DNA of 64,000 bases, taken from the NCBI GenBank assembly GCA_942491185.1, contig CALOAB010000012.1, positions 1 through 64,000 of the forward strand, in the 5' to 3' direction. The position numbers were made by a program, and so were the translations under genes. A model generated the notes under the pieces. The model made no database searches. It was given only the letters and a program-made list of their open reading frames with translations, and was not told where the DNA came from. Of this stretch, positions 38,453 through 46,475 are shown piece after piece (within the stretch, counting starts at the first letter, position 1; every line of letters starts with the position of its first letter). The stretch is from SLRI01 sp942491185. Its GTDB lineage: Bacteria; Pseudomonadota; Alphaproteobacteria; Geminicoccales; Geminicoccaceae.

Positions 38453-38811
38453 TCGTTCTGTCCTCCACGCGCTGAAAGATCGGGCGCCGGCCGCGCGCTA
38501 TCGCCGCAGAATACGGCGTAGAGCGCCTCCATGACCACTCGAGCCCGCTCATCCTTGAGCGAATAGAAGATCGAGCGGGATCGGCGCCGCGTCTGGACGA
38601 AGCCCGACCGGCGAAGCTCGGCCAATTGCTGCGACAGGGCCGGCTGCTTCAGATCGAGCTCTTCCATGATCTGAGCCACCGAACGCTCGCCCTGCGAGAT
38701 GTGGCAGAGCAGCAAGAGCCGATTGGGATTGGCCAGCCACCGCAGGAAAGCGGCGGCTTCCGGTGCCTTGGCCTTGAGTTGCTCCAGCGTGAGCTGATCC
38801 GTCATCCTCAC
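38449..38811 (-). CDS. bigR: ArsR-family sulfide/persulfide-responsive repressor, BigR/SqrR-like
   Basis: This winged-helix repressor has 120 residues (MRMTDQLTLEQLKAKAPEAA). The recognition helix reads LKQPALSQQLAELRRSGFV and the wing TRRRSRSIFYSL. Two cysteines, one in LLLCHIS and one in YAVFCGD, match the redox pair that in BigR/SqrR forms a disulfide or polysulfide bridge and releases DNA. A perfect palindromic operator lies 43 bases upstream between this gene and the divergent pmpAB-like genes. It probably represses both directions until sulfide or persulfide appears. Confidence 0.9.
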   Translation of the reverse strand: MRMTDQLTLEQLKAKAPEAAAFLRWLANPNRLLLLCHISQGERSVAQIMEELDLKQPALSQQLAELRRSGFVQTRRRSRSIFYSLKDERARVVMEALYAVFCGDSARPAPDLSARGGQNE

Positions 38812-38853
38812 TCCCGGGCCAAACGGGCGCTACCCCCAACTGAAAAATCAATA

Positions 38854-38880
38854 TTTACATAGTTAACTAAACTATGTAAA
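38854..38880. promoter_or_regulatory. BigR-type palindromic operator
   Basis: The perfect inverted repeat TTTACATAGTT-AACTA-AACTATGTAAA (11-bp arms, 5-bp spacer) sits in an AT-rich divergent intergenic region between bigR and the YeeE/YedE genes. Symmetry, position and AT-rich arms agree with ArsR/BigR operators. Confidence 0.85.
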
Positions 38881-38937
38881 CGTTGCAACCCGGTGAGGTC
38901 GTCATGGACCTGCTGCTCATGGAGGACCCTGGTTGCA

Positions 38938-39384
38938 ATGATGGAGTTGAACCCCCTCTGGCCGCTCGCGGGCGGCTTGCTGATCGGCCTCGCTGCCGCG
39001 CTCTATCTGCTCGGCGCGGGCAGGATCGCCGGCATCTCAGGGCTTGCCGCATCGACGGCAGGTCTTGCCAATGGTGGCCGGTGGACGCCGTTGCGCAGTC
39101 AGGCGGGCGGTTTCGTGCTGGGCATCCTGCTTGGTGCCGCCGCCGCCATGGCGCTGATCCGAGAGCCCGAGATCATCGTCACGACATCGCCACTCTTGCT
39201 AGTGCTGGGCGGCTTGCTCGTCGGTTTCGGAACGCGGCTGGGGTCGGGCTGCACCAGCGGGCATGGCGTGGCCGGTCTCGCCCGGCTCTCACCCCGCTCG
39301 ATTGCCGCCACCGCCCTCTTCATGGTGGTCGCGGGCCTGACCGTCTTTGCCGTTCGCCACCTCGTCCCTGGAGTGACATCATGA
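38938..39384 (+). CDS. pmpA: YeeE/YedE family transporter subunit, PmpA-like
   Basis: This membrane protein has 148 residues from the ATG at 38938 (a second ATG follows directly), preceded by GGAGGA. It contains about four hydrophobic helices and the family motif GSGCTSGHGVAGLAR with the conserved cysteine that handles thiosulfate or other sulfur species. Its stop overlaps the next start (ATGA). PmpA/PmpB pairs in BigR operons are proposed to move sulfur compounds across the inner membrane. Confidence 0.88.
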   Translation: MMELNPLWPLAGGLLIGLAAALYLLGAGRIAGISGLAASTAGLANGGRWTPLRSQAGGFVLGILLGAAAAMALIREPEIIVTTSPLLLVLGGLLVGFGTRLGSGCTSGHGVAGLARLSPRSIAATALFMVVAGLTVFAVRHLVPGVTS

Positions 39385-39815
39385 ACGCTCGCGTTGCGCT
39401 CGCCGTCCTTTGCGGCGTTCTGTTCGGCGTCGGGCTCGTCGTTTCCGACATGATCAATCCGGCGCGCGTCCTGGCTTTCCTGGACGTCGCCGGCAACTGG
39501 GATCCGGCCCTGGCCTTCGTCATGGGCGGTGCCCTCATCCCGTCTGCCGCTGCCTATTTCATCCGCCGGCGACTCGACAAGCCGCTGCTCGACGATCGAT
39601 TCCACGTGCCGACCAACCGCCAGATCGACGGCGCCCTGATCGGCGGGGCAGCGATCTTCGGCGTTGGCTGGGGCCTCGTCGGACTGTGCCCGGGCCCGGC
39701 ACTGGCGGCGCTGGTCAGCGGCAAATGGCAGGCCTTCCTCTTCGTCGCCGCCATGATTGCCGGCATGGCCGCCTACCGCTACCTCCCGGGGCGCCAGCAA
39801 CGCATGCCGGCCTGA
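39381..39815 (+). CDS. pmpB: YeeE/YedE family transporter subunit, PmpB-like
   Basis: This 144-residue membrane protein starts MNARVALAVLCGVLFGVGLV and is translationally coupled to the previous gene. Four hydrophobic segments are seen. The DUF6691-like half-motif includes SDMINPARVLAFLDVAGNWD and GWGLVGLCPGPALAAL, whose cysteine corresponds to the sulfur-relay residue. Together with the preceding gene it forms one complete YeeE-like transporter split in two. Confidence 0.88.
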   Translation: MNARVALAVLCGVLFGVGLVVSDMINPARVLAFLDVAGNWDPALAFVMGGALIPSAAAYFIRRRLDKPLLDDRFHVPTNRQIDGALIGGAAIFGVGWGLVGLCPGPALAALVSGKWQAFLFVAAMIAGMAAYRYLPGRQQRMPA

Positions 39816-40193
39816 CGCCTGGTCAGCGACAGCCGCGCATCATCGTGCGGTAGTGGAGCGACCCGCCGCAGCCTCGCCCGAGACTGGCTTGGTCGAGTCC
39901 CAAGCTACCCGATCTGGCGCCTCGAGCTCGGCATAGAACGCGGCCTCGGCGAGCAGCCTGTTCCGTGAAAAAGCCACGATAGCCGCGAGGCGCCGACTGG
40001 CCGGACAGCCACCAAGCGCGAAGGGCGGCAGTGTTGGCCAGTGTCCCAGGGCCGTCATTCCTGGAGGACAGAAAAGCTCGGCGGCCGTCTTCAACGAGCC
40101 CGTCCAAGGCGTGCACGAGGCATGGCATCGTCTTGCGACCTGCCACCGGCGCGACGCCGTGACCGCAGGCGTCGGCAATGTCTCTCGCTCGGC
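39816..40193. other. intergenic region with only a weak minus-strand frame
   Basis: A 112-codon open frame (39840-40178, minus) contains a protein-like stretch (LLAEAAFYAELEAPDRVAW), but another frame over the same bases also looks coding-like (PCLVHALDGLVEDGRRAFLS). This could be a frame-broken relic. I cannot assign it, and no start signal is convincing. Confidence 0.3.
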
Positions 40194-41366
40194 TCAATCG
40201 AAGGCGGCGTAGAGCGTCTCCAGCTTCTCGGGGTCGTGCCGCAGCGCCTCGTACTGCTGATGCAAGAAGCGCATCGTCTCGCTGGAGAAGGTGTCGCTGT
40301 CGGCGCTGGTCGGCGCGACACTCCTGCCGGCCAGCTCGAGCGCCATGCGCACGGTCAGATAGTGGGGCGTGGGCAGCGCCGCCTTCAGGCACAAAGCGGC
40401 GAGATAGCGGCGGTCGCTGTTATACGCGAAGCGCCGGATCGTCTTGGGGTCGAGCTCGGCCATCAGGCCCAGCGTCATCTCGAAGGCCGCGATATCGCCC
40501 TCCCGCAGGAACTGCAGCAGGTCGTCGTGGTCCAGCTCGCCGCCGTTCAGCCGCTCGCGCAAATGCAGCTCGAGCTTGCGGTCACCGTGCTCCTTGGCGG
40601 TGAGGCCGACAGCCGTGCGGTCGGTCACCGCCTGCATCAGCGCGCGCGCGTCGGCTGGCTCCATGCGCCGGGTCTGCACCAGCTCCCATTCGATCCGATC
40701 ACCGATGGCCCCCACCATCTGCTCGACCAGCTCGAACGGCAAGGCAGGGCGCCGCACCAGTCGATCCTGGACCTCGCGGTCCTCGCGCCAATCCTCGACC
40801 ACACGGTTGAGGGTCTTGGCCGACAGCTCGGCGCCGGCATTGCCGGCCAGACGGGCCACGACCGGCTGATGGCCGCTATCGACCAGCGCATCGGCCAGCG
40901 CCTCGGACACCCGCTCGCGACCAGCGACCGCTAGGGCATATTGCATGGCATTGGTGCGGACGATCTCGATCAGCTCCGCGTCCTCGATCAGCGGGCTCTG
41001 CTCCAGGATCGGCCGCGCCACCTCGATTCGATCCCGTGCCAGCCGGCTGACGACTTGCCCCGGCAACTTCTCGCTGCCGGCCGCCGCAGCGGCGAGCGAG
41101 CGCCGGACCTGCGCCTCGACATCACCGACGAGGAGGTGCAGCAGCGCCGTCACCAGATCCTGCGGCGCGCTCGTCGCCAAGTTGTCATAGTTGGCACCGA
41201 ACTTGGCGGCGACGGCGGCCCGGTTGGCGCCCGAGGCGTCATCCGTGAGTGACGCCACGTCGCGCGCCGAGAGCTGCTCGGCCGCCTCCACCCCACGTTG
41301 CATGAGCGCCATGCGGCGACGGCTCATCGTCGCCGGAGCCTCCGCCGAGGCGAGTTGCTGCGCCAT
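40194..41366 (-). CDS. DUF2336 domain-containing protein
   Basis: This soluble helical-repeat protein has 390 residues, a family common in alphaproteobacteria with unknown function. The ATG at 41366 (MAQQLASAEAPATMSRRR) is chosen over a start 54 bases upstream because AAGGTGG lies about ten bases before it. Repeated helical pairs resemble HEAT-like units, such as LIEDAELIEIVRTNAMQYAL and RPALPFELVEQMVGAIGDR. The C-terminus reads FSSETMRFLHQQYEALRHDP. It is divergent from mmcB with a short gap. Confidence 0.83.
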   Translation of the reverse strand: MAQQLASAEAPATMSRRRMALMQRGVEAAEQLSARDVASLTDDASGANRAAVAAKFGANYDNLATSAPQDLVTALLHLLVGDVEAQVRRSLAAAAAGSEKLPGQVVSRLARDRIEVARPILEQSPLIEDAELIEIVRTNAMQYALAVAGRERVSEALADALVDSGHQPVVARLAGNAGAELSAKTLNRVVEDWREDREVQDRLVRRPALPFELVEQMVGAIGDRIEWELVQTRRMEPADARALMQAVTDRTAVGLTAKEHGDRKLELHLRERLNGGELDHDDLLQFLREGDIAAFEMTLGLMAELDPKTIRRFAYNSDRRYLAALCLKAALPTPHYLTVRMALELAGRSVAPTSADSDTFSSETMRFLHQQYEALRHDPEKLETLYAAFD

Positions 41367-41465
41367 CGCTCTCAGTCCACCTTTCGCAATCGCCTGGACC
41401 CGCCAGGCAGGTCGCTGCATTCTCGGCGCGCGCGGTTAAATTTCGATGAAGGGAAGCGCCCGGCC

Positions 41466-41942
41466 ATGACGACGGCAGCGCCTGCGACTGCGGCTGAAGA
41501 TCTGGCCCGCGGTGTCGCGCGGCTGTTCAGCGACCACGGCATTGCGGCCTTGACCGAGTTGCCGCTCGCCAATGGCAGACGGGTCGACGTCATTGGGCTC
41601 GATGGCAAGGGCGGCGTGCACGTCGCCGAGATCAAATCCTGCCGCGCGGACTTCATGACCGACCACAAATGGACCGAGTATCTCGACTATTGCGATCACT
41701 TCTACTTCGCCGTCGCGATCGACTTCCCGACCGGCCTGCTGCCCGCCACCGAGGGACAGATCATTGCCGATCGCTACGGCGGCGAGATCGTGCGCGACGC
41801 CTGCCATCGCCCCTTGCCGGCCGCCAGGCGCAAGGCGCTGACGCTGCGCTTCGCCCGAGCCGCGGCCGGACGCCTGATCATGCCGATGCTGCAAGTGTCG
41901 GGCTCGATCGACGCCAAGAGCCTATTTGAGGAGTTTTCATGA
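41466..41942 (+). CDS. mmcB: MmcB family DNA repair protein
   Basis: This 158-residue protein is homologous to Caulobacter MmcB, an SOS/DNA-damage-linked protein with a PD-(D/E)xK nuclease-like fold. Candidate catalytic residues are D and ExK in RRVDVIGLD and VHVAEIKSC. RADFMTDHKWTEYLDYCDHF and FAVAIDFPTGLLPATEGQII are family-typical. The last codons (SLFEEFS and TGA) are formed by the left terminal repeat of the MITE-like element beginning at 41918. The original C-terminus was therefore replaced or slightly changed by the insertion. Confidence 0.88.
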   Translation: MTTAAPATAAEDLARGVARLFSDHGIAALTELPLANGRRVDVIGLDGKGGVHVAEIKSCRADFMTDHKWTEYLDYCDHFYFAVAIDFPTGLLPATEGQIIADRYGGEIVRDACHRPLPAARRKALTLRFARAAAGRLIMPMLQVSGSIDAKSLFEEFS

Positions 41943-42182
41943 TGTTTCATGAGCTTGGCAGCGAGCAGATGCGAGGAGTTGGTCGGTCGTCGATGCAGCG
42001 CATCGCCGGCCGGCCAACGACGAAGCAGGTGCTGCTGCCAAGCTCACCTGCGGTCGACTTGCGATCGGCTCCGGCTTTGTCGCCGAGCTTGCTCGATGCC
42101 CCGGCATCGGGCTGCGCTCGGCTTCGCGCCGGCGATCGATCGCAAGCCGATGAAACATCATGAAAACTCCTCAAATAGGCTC
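41918..42182 (+). mobile_element. MITE-like non-coding element, copy 1 (perfect 33-bp terminal inverted repeats)
   Basis: The 265-bp element begins GAGCCTATTTGAGGAG (41918-41950) and ends with the exact 33-bp reverse complement (42150-42182). The interior has no shared open frame with copy 2 but contains the conserved hairpin CGATGCCCCGGCATCG. It sits exactly between mmcB, whose stop codon it supplies, and nudC, whose stop touches its right end. No transposase is inside and no clear target duplication is seen. Confidence 0.85.
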
Positions 42183-43127
42183 TTAACTGGCGTAGAGCCA
42201 CTCCTCGATCAGGAAGCGGGCGATGCTGTCCTGGTTGGGCAGGCGCACCGGCCGACGCTCTGGCTCGAGCAGCTCGGATTTGTGAAACCAGCGGGCGGCC
42301 TCGATCTCCGCCGGATCGATCACCGGTGCGATGAACGGCGCATCGGCCTGGAAACCGAGCATCAGGCTCTGCGGAAACGGCCATGGCTGCGAGCTGCGGT
42401 AGCGCGTGGCCGTCACCTGGATGCCGACCTCCTCGTGGATCTCGCGCGCGATCGTCTGCTCGAGGCTCTCACCCGGCTCGACGAAGCCGGCCAGCGTCGA
42501 GAACATGCCGTCGACAAAATGCCGCGAGCGACCGAGCAGGCAGTGCTCGCCACTCACCACGAGGCAGATGACCGCCGGGTCGGTGCGCGGAAACGTGTCG
42601 AAGCCGCACGAGTCGCAACGACGGCAGTGGCCGGCGAGAACCGTGGTCATCAAGCTGCCGCAGGCGCCACAATGGCGATGACGCAGCCGCCAATGCGCCA
42701 ACGCCCGGGCGAAGGCCATGAGCCCGGCCTCGCCCGGTGGCAGGCCGGTCGTGACGGAACGCAGCTCGAGATAGGTCCCGCCCTCGATCTCAGCACCGTC
42801 GAGATCGACGGCAAACACGGCACGGTCGGCCAGGAGGCCGAGGAAAACCGGCTCCTCCGGGCGGAAACCGGCGAGCCCTGCGGCATCGAGCAGCATCGCG
42901 CGCGGCCCGGCTTCGCTCTCGGTCACGAGCGGCTTCAGCCCGTGCAGCACGAGAAAACGGGTCGTCGGATCCCTGAGCGCGGCTGCCTGGTAGGCCGCAT
43001 CCTCGCGCCTGTCCGCCGCCCGATCGTAGCCGATCGAGGAATAGACGTGCGGCGGCTGGTTGGCGACGGCGGCGGGCAAGGCAGCGTCCTGCGCAAGAGT
43101 TCCGCGCGGTTGTGCGCCATGTCGCAC
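42183..43127 (-). CDS. nudC: NAD(+)/NADH pyrophosphatase (RNA NAD-decapping), NudC
   Basis: NudC hydrolyses NADH, and NAD caps on RNA. A frame from 43190 exists but would overlap the SRP RNA gene, so I choose the GTG at 43127, giving 314 residues, normal for NudC. Features in order: N-terminal NUDIX-like domain (VYSSIGYDRAADRREDAAYQ), zinc ribbon (HCGACGS then CRRCDSCG), NUDIX box (GFVEPGESLEQ, AREIHEEVGI), the NudC signature SQPWPFPQSLMLGF and a terminal IARFLIEEWL. The gene ends at the MITE-like element and starts close to the divergent ffs. Confidence 0.9.
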   Translation of the reverse strand: MRHGAQPRGTLAQDAALPAAVANQPPHVYSSIGYDRAADRREDAAYQAAALRDPTTRFLVLHGLKPLVTESEAGPRAMLLDAAGLAGFRPEEPVFLGLLADRAVFAVDLDGAEIEGGTYLELRSVTTGLPPGEAGLMAFARALAHWRLRHRHCGACGSLMTTVLAGHCRRCDSCGFDTFPRTDPAVICLVVSGEHCLLGRSRHFVDGMFSTLAGFVEPGESLEQTIAREIHEEVGIQVTATRYRSSQPWPFPQSLMLGFQADAPFIAPVIDPAEIEAARWFHKSELLEPERRPVRLPNQDSIARFLIEEWLYAS

Positions 43128-43164
43128 CCTTGCGCAACGGGCAGTGAGGCTCGATATTGGCAGG

Positions 43165-43262
43165 TGGAAGGCTGGTCGTGGACGTGGCACTCGCCAACCC
43201 GGTCAGGTCCGGAAGGAAGCAGCCGTAACGAGCTTCGCTGCGGGTCACGCGCCAGTCTTCCA
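43165..43262 (+). ncRNA. ffs: signal recognition particle RNA, small bacterial type (4.5S)
   Basis: The apical domain that binds Ffh is readable: GGTCAGGTCCGGAAGG, then AAGCAGCCGTAA. The outer stem pairs TGGAAGGCTGG with CCAGTCTTCCA, with one G-T exception. At about 98 nt this is the standard small SRP RNA. In alphaproteobacteria ffs commonly precedes dnaX, as here, except that a MITE-like element now lies between them starting four bases downstream of the RNA. Confidence 0.95.
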
Positions 43263-43266
43263 CTAA

Positions 43267-43533
43267 GAGCCCGTTTCAGAAGTTTTCGAGGTATTTCATG
43301 AGCTTGGCAACGTGCAGATGCGAGGAGTTGGATGGCCGTCGATGCTGGAGCATCGTCGGTCATCCAAGGACGAAGCAGGTGCCGTTTGCCAAGCTCACCT
43401 TCGGTCGGCTTACGGCTGGCGGCGGCTTCGTCGCCGAGCTTGGCCGATGCTCCGGCATCGGCCCGCGCTCGGCTCCTCGCCGGCGCTCATCCGTCAGCCG
43501 ATGAAACACATCGAAAACTTCTGAAACGGGCTC
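43267..43533 (+). mobile_element. MITE-like non-coding element, copy 2 (33-bp terminal inverted repeats, 2 mismatches)
   Basis: The 267-bp element begins GAGCCCGTTTCAGAAG (43267-43299) and ends with its inverted copy (43501-43533), 31 of 33 positions paired. The interior aligns with copy 1 in the same orientation (GAGCTTGGCA; GCAGATGCGAGGAGTTGG; ACGAAGCAGGTGC; hairpin CGATGCTCCGGCATCG). It lies between ffs and dnaX and may affect SRP RNA 3' processing or dnaX expression. There is no transposase inside. Confidence 0.85.
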
Positions 43534-43586
43534 AAAGCTCGCCCGACTTGCAGGTCGCCCTTTTGCCTCGCCACAGCACGGTTCCC

Positions 43587-45482
43587 ATGGACCAGGCTAG
43601 CGCCTCCGCCCAACCGTATAGAGTGCTCGCGCGGACCTACCGTCCGCAACGCCTGTCGGCATTGATCGGCCAGGAGGCGCTGGTCCGCACGCTGACCAAC
43701 GCCATGCACTCCGGCCGGATCGCGCATGCGTTCCTGCTCTCCGGCATTCGCGGCATCGGCAAGACGACGACCGCCAGGATCATCGCCAAGGGCCTGAACT
43801 GCACAGGGCCAGACGGCAAGGGCGGGCCGACGCCCGAGCCCTGTGGTGAGTGCCCGTCCTGTCGCTCGCTGATCGAGGAGCGCCCGCTCGACGTGATCGA
43901 GATGGATGCGGCGACCCGCACCGGCATCGACGACATCCGCGAGATCGTCGACGCCGTCCGCTACGCGCCCGCCTCCTCGCGCTACAAGATCTACATCATC
44001 GACGAGGTCCACATGCTGTCGGAGAAGGCCTTCAACGGCCTGCTCAAGACGCTGGAGGAGCCGCCGCCGCACGCCAAGTTCATCTTCGCGACGACCGAGG
44101 TGCGCAAGCTCCCGGTCACCGTGCTCTCGCGCTGCCAGCGCTTCGATCTCAAGCGCGTCGAGCCGGCCGTCCTCGAAGCGCATCTGGCAGGGATTGCCGA
44201 AAAGGAGCAGGTCTCGGCGGAGCCCGAGGCGCTGGCGCTGATCGCTCGGGCCGCAGAGGGCTCGGTGCGCGACGCGCTCTCGCTGCTCGATCAGGCGATC
44301 GCGTTGAGCGACGGGCCGGTCACGGCGGCAACCGTTGCCGGCATGCTCGGGCTGGGCGATCGGCAACGGCTGATCGGCTTGCTCGCGGCAGCGCTCAACG
44401 GCGAGGCTGGAGACGCGCTCGATCAGTTCCGCGAGCTGTTTCGCCTCGGTGCAGAGCCCGTGGCAGTGCTCCAAGACCTGCTCGAGATCGGCCATTGGCT
44501 GAGCTGCCTCAAGCTGGATCGTGACGCTGCGACCGCTTTTGCGACCACGCCCGAGGCCATCGCCGCCGGCAAGACCCTGGCCGACAGCGCCAGCCTCGCT
44601 GTCTTGTCCCGGGCGTGGCAGGTGCTGCTCAAGGGGCTCGACGAGGTGCGCGGCGCGCCCGATGCCGCTTCGGCGGCCGAGATGGTCCTGTTGCGTCTGG
44701 CCGCGATGGGCAACCTGCCGACGCCTGGTGAGGTCATCAAGCGGCTTCAGCAGCAATCGCCGGCAACGCCTCGAAGCGCCGCTCCGAGCAACGCGTCGGG
44801 GCCACAAGCGCCGACCACGCCACCGGCACCACCGCCCGTGGCCCGGATCGAGCCGCTGGAGCCGCGCCGCGATAGCAGCCGGGCTGACGACTCACGCCAG
44901 GATCACGCCGACCTCGGCACCACCGAGCGGCGCGACACCACCCGACAGCACCCGCCATCGAGCTTCGCCGAGCCTGCGGATTTCGCTGATCTCGTCCGCC
45001 TGCTGAGCCTGCACGGCGAGCCGCTCCTCGCCAGCTATCTGCGCGAGGGTGCGCATCTGGTGTCGTTCCAGAAGAGCCGGCTGGAGATGCGCCTCGCACC
45101 CGGGCTGCCGTCCGATATTCCAGGTCGGCTGAGCGATGCCTTGCTGACGCTGACCGGCCGGCGCTGGATGATCAGCCTGTCGAAGGGCAATGGCGAGGCC
45201 ACGCTTGCCGAGCAGGAGGCCGCCAATCGCGAGCGGATGATCGAGGCGGCAGCGCAGGACGCATCGGTGCGCCAGATCCTGGACGCCTATCCCGGCGCCA
45301 CGATTGTCGATATCCGTGAAGGCAGGCGGCCAGCACCGGCACCGGTGATCAGGGCGAGCGATCCTGTAGAGCTGGAGGCCTGGCCGGAACCGCGAGCCGA
45401 CGATGACGACCACACATTCGACGCGTATGAGCAGCATGCCGACGCGGTCGACGACACCGACGATAGCCGAATGGAGCGTTGA
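43587..45482 (+). CDS. dnaX: DNA polymerase III subunits gamma and tau
   Basis: This is the clamp-loader ATPase of the replisome. At 631 residues from the ATG at 43587 (MDQASASAQPYRVLARTYRP), it has Walker A SGIRGIGKTTTARI and a four-cysteine zinc module (C in LNCTGPDG, then PCGECPSC). DEVHMLSEKAFNGLLKTLEE (Walker B) and SRCQRFDLKRV (sensor/arginine finger region) follow. A proline/alanine linker (residues about 400-465) leads to the C-terminal domain. No slippery A-run for programmed frameshifting is evident. Its stop overlaps the ybaB start (TGATG). Upstream expression may now depend on the MITE-like insertion. Confidence 0.97.
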   Translation: MDQASASAQPYRVLARTYRPQRLSALIGQEALVRTLTNAMHSGRIAHAFLLSGIRGIGKTTTARIIAKGLNCTGPDGKGGPTPEPCGECPSCRSLIEERPLDVIEMDAATRTGIDDIREIVDAVRYAPASSRYKIYIIDEVHMLSEKAFNGLLKTLEEPPPHAKFIFATTEVRKLPVTVLSRCQRFDLKRVEPAVLEAHLAGIAEKEQVSAEPEALALIARAAEGSVRDALSLLDQAIALSDGPVTAATVAGMLGLGDRQRLIGLLAAALNGEAGDALDQFRELFRLGAEPVAVLQDLLEIGHWLSCLKLDRDAATAFATTPEAIAAGKTLADSASLAVLSRAWQVLLKGLDEVRGAPDAASAAEMVLLRLAAMGNLPTPGEVIKRLQQQSPATPRSAAPSNASGPQAPTTPPAPPPVARIEPLEPRRDSSRADDSRQDHADLGTTERRDTTRQHPPSSFAEPADFADLVRLLSLHGEPLLASYLREGAHLVSFQKSRLEMRLAPGLPSDIPGRLSDALLTLTGRRWMISLSKGNGEATLAEQEAANRERMIEAAAQDASVRQILDAYPGATIVDIREGRRPAPAPVIRASDPVELEAWPEPRADDDDHTFDAYEQHADAVDDTDDSRMER

Positions 45483-45805
45483 TGAAGAATCTGCAGAACA
45501 TGATGAAGCAGGCGCAGGAGCTGCAGTCGAAGATGGCCGACATGCAGACCAAGCTCGCCGATATGGAGATGGATGGCGAGGCCGGTGCCGGCATGGTCGT
45601 CGTCACGCTCAACGGCAAGGGCGAGATGCGCAAGATCAAGATCGACAAGCAGTTGGCCGATCCGGACGACGTCGAGACGCTCGAGGATCTGATCGTCGCC
45701 GCGACCAACACCGCCAAGCGGCGCGTCGAGGAGCACGTCCAGGGCGAGATGAGCAAGATGGCCGGCGGCCTGCCCTTGCCCCCAGGCATGAAGCTGCCGT
45801 TCTAG
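45482..45805 (+). CDS. ybaB: YbaB/EbfC family nucleoid-associated protein
   Basis: This 107-residue DNA-binding dimer starts MKNLQNMMKQAQELQSKMAD and has the central VVVTLNGKGEMRKIKIDKQL and the terminal KMAGGLPLPPGMKLPF typical of the family. It is translationally coupled to dnaX and followed by recR, the universal dnaX-ybaB-recR order. Confidence 0.97.
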   Translation: MKNLQNMMKQAQELQSKMADMQTKLADMEMDGEAGAGMVVVTLNGKGEMRKIKIDKQLADPDDVETLEDLIVAATNTAKRRVEEHVQGEMSKMAGGLPLPPGMKLPF

Positions 45806-45824
45806 GCTCGAACGACCCAAGCGC

Positions 45825-46421
45825 ATGGCCGCAGCCGACATCGAGCGGTTGATCCGCCTGCTCGGCCGCTTGCCGGGCCTCGGGCCGCGCTCGGCGCGCA
45901 AGGCCGGGCTTGCCATGCTCAAGCGGCCGGAAGCGCTGCTGCGTCCCCTTGCCCAAGCGCTGGAATCTTGCCTCGAGCATGTTTCGGTCTGCGATGTCTG
46001 CGGCAATCTGGATACGCAAGATCCGTGCAGCGTGTGCCGGGACGAGAACCGGCATGCGAGCGTCATCTGCGTCGTTCAGGAAGTCGAGGATCTGTGGGCC
46101 ATGGAGCGGCTCGTCAGCTTCCGCGGCAAGTATCACGTGCTCGGCGGGACGCTGTCGGCGATCGACGGACGCGGCCCGGATGCCATCCGGATCGCGTCGT
46201 TGCTCGAACGGCTGGAAGCGGGTCGCGTCGAGGAGGTGGTGCTGGCGCTGGGTGCGACTGTCGACGGCCAAACGACGGCACACTATATCCATGAGCGCCT
46301 TCGGCCATTTGGTTGCAGCGTGACCCGACTGGGCCATGGCTTGCCGGTCGGCGGTGAGCTCAACTATCTCGATGAGGGCACGCTCGAAGCAGCCCTACAA
46401 GCCCGGCAAACGGTCGCCTGA
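45825..46421 (+). CDS. recR: recombination mediator protein RecR
   Basis: RecR acts with RecF/RecO to load RecA at gaps. This 198-residue protein has an HhH region (LLGRLPGLGPRSARKAGLAM), a four-cysteine zinc finger (CDVCGNLDTQDPCSVC) and a Toprim domain (VICVVQEVEDLWAMER, HVLGGTLSAIDGRGP). It ends VGGELNYLDEGTLEAAL. It lies 19 bases after ybaB in the same operon. Confidence 0.97.
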   Translation: MAAADIERLIRLLGRLPGLGPRSARKAGLAMLKRPEALLRPLAQALESCLEHVSVCDVCGNLDTQDPCSVCRDENRHASVICVVQEVEDLWAMERLVSFRGKYHVLGGTLSAIDGRGPDAIRIASLLERLEAGRVEEVVLALGATVDGQTTAHYIHERLRPFGCSVTRLGHGLPVGGELNYLDEGTLEAALQARQTVA

Positions 46422-46475
46422 TCGACGCCATGCCCCATTTGCTGAACAGCCATTCGTTCCAGGCCTCGTGAATCC

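Noticed and set aside
43128..43190. Longer N-terminus for NudC
   Set aside because: The extension would read the complementary strand of the SRP RNA gene and has no NudC similarity.
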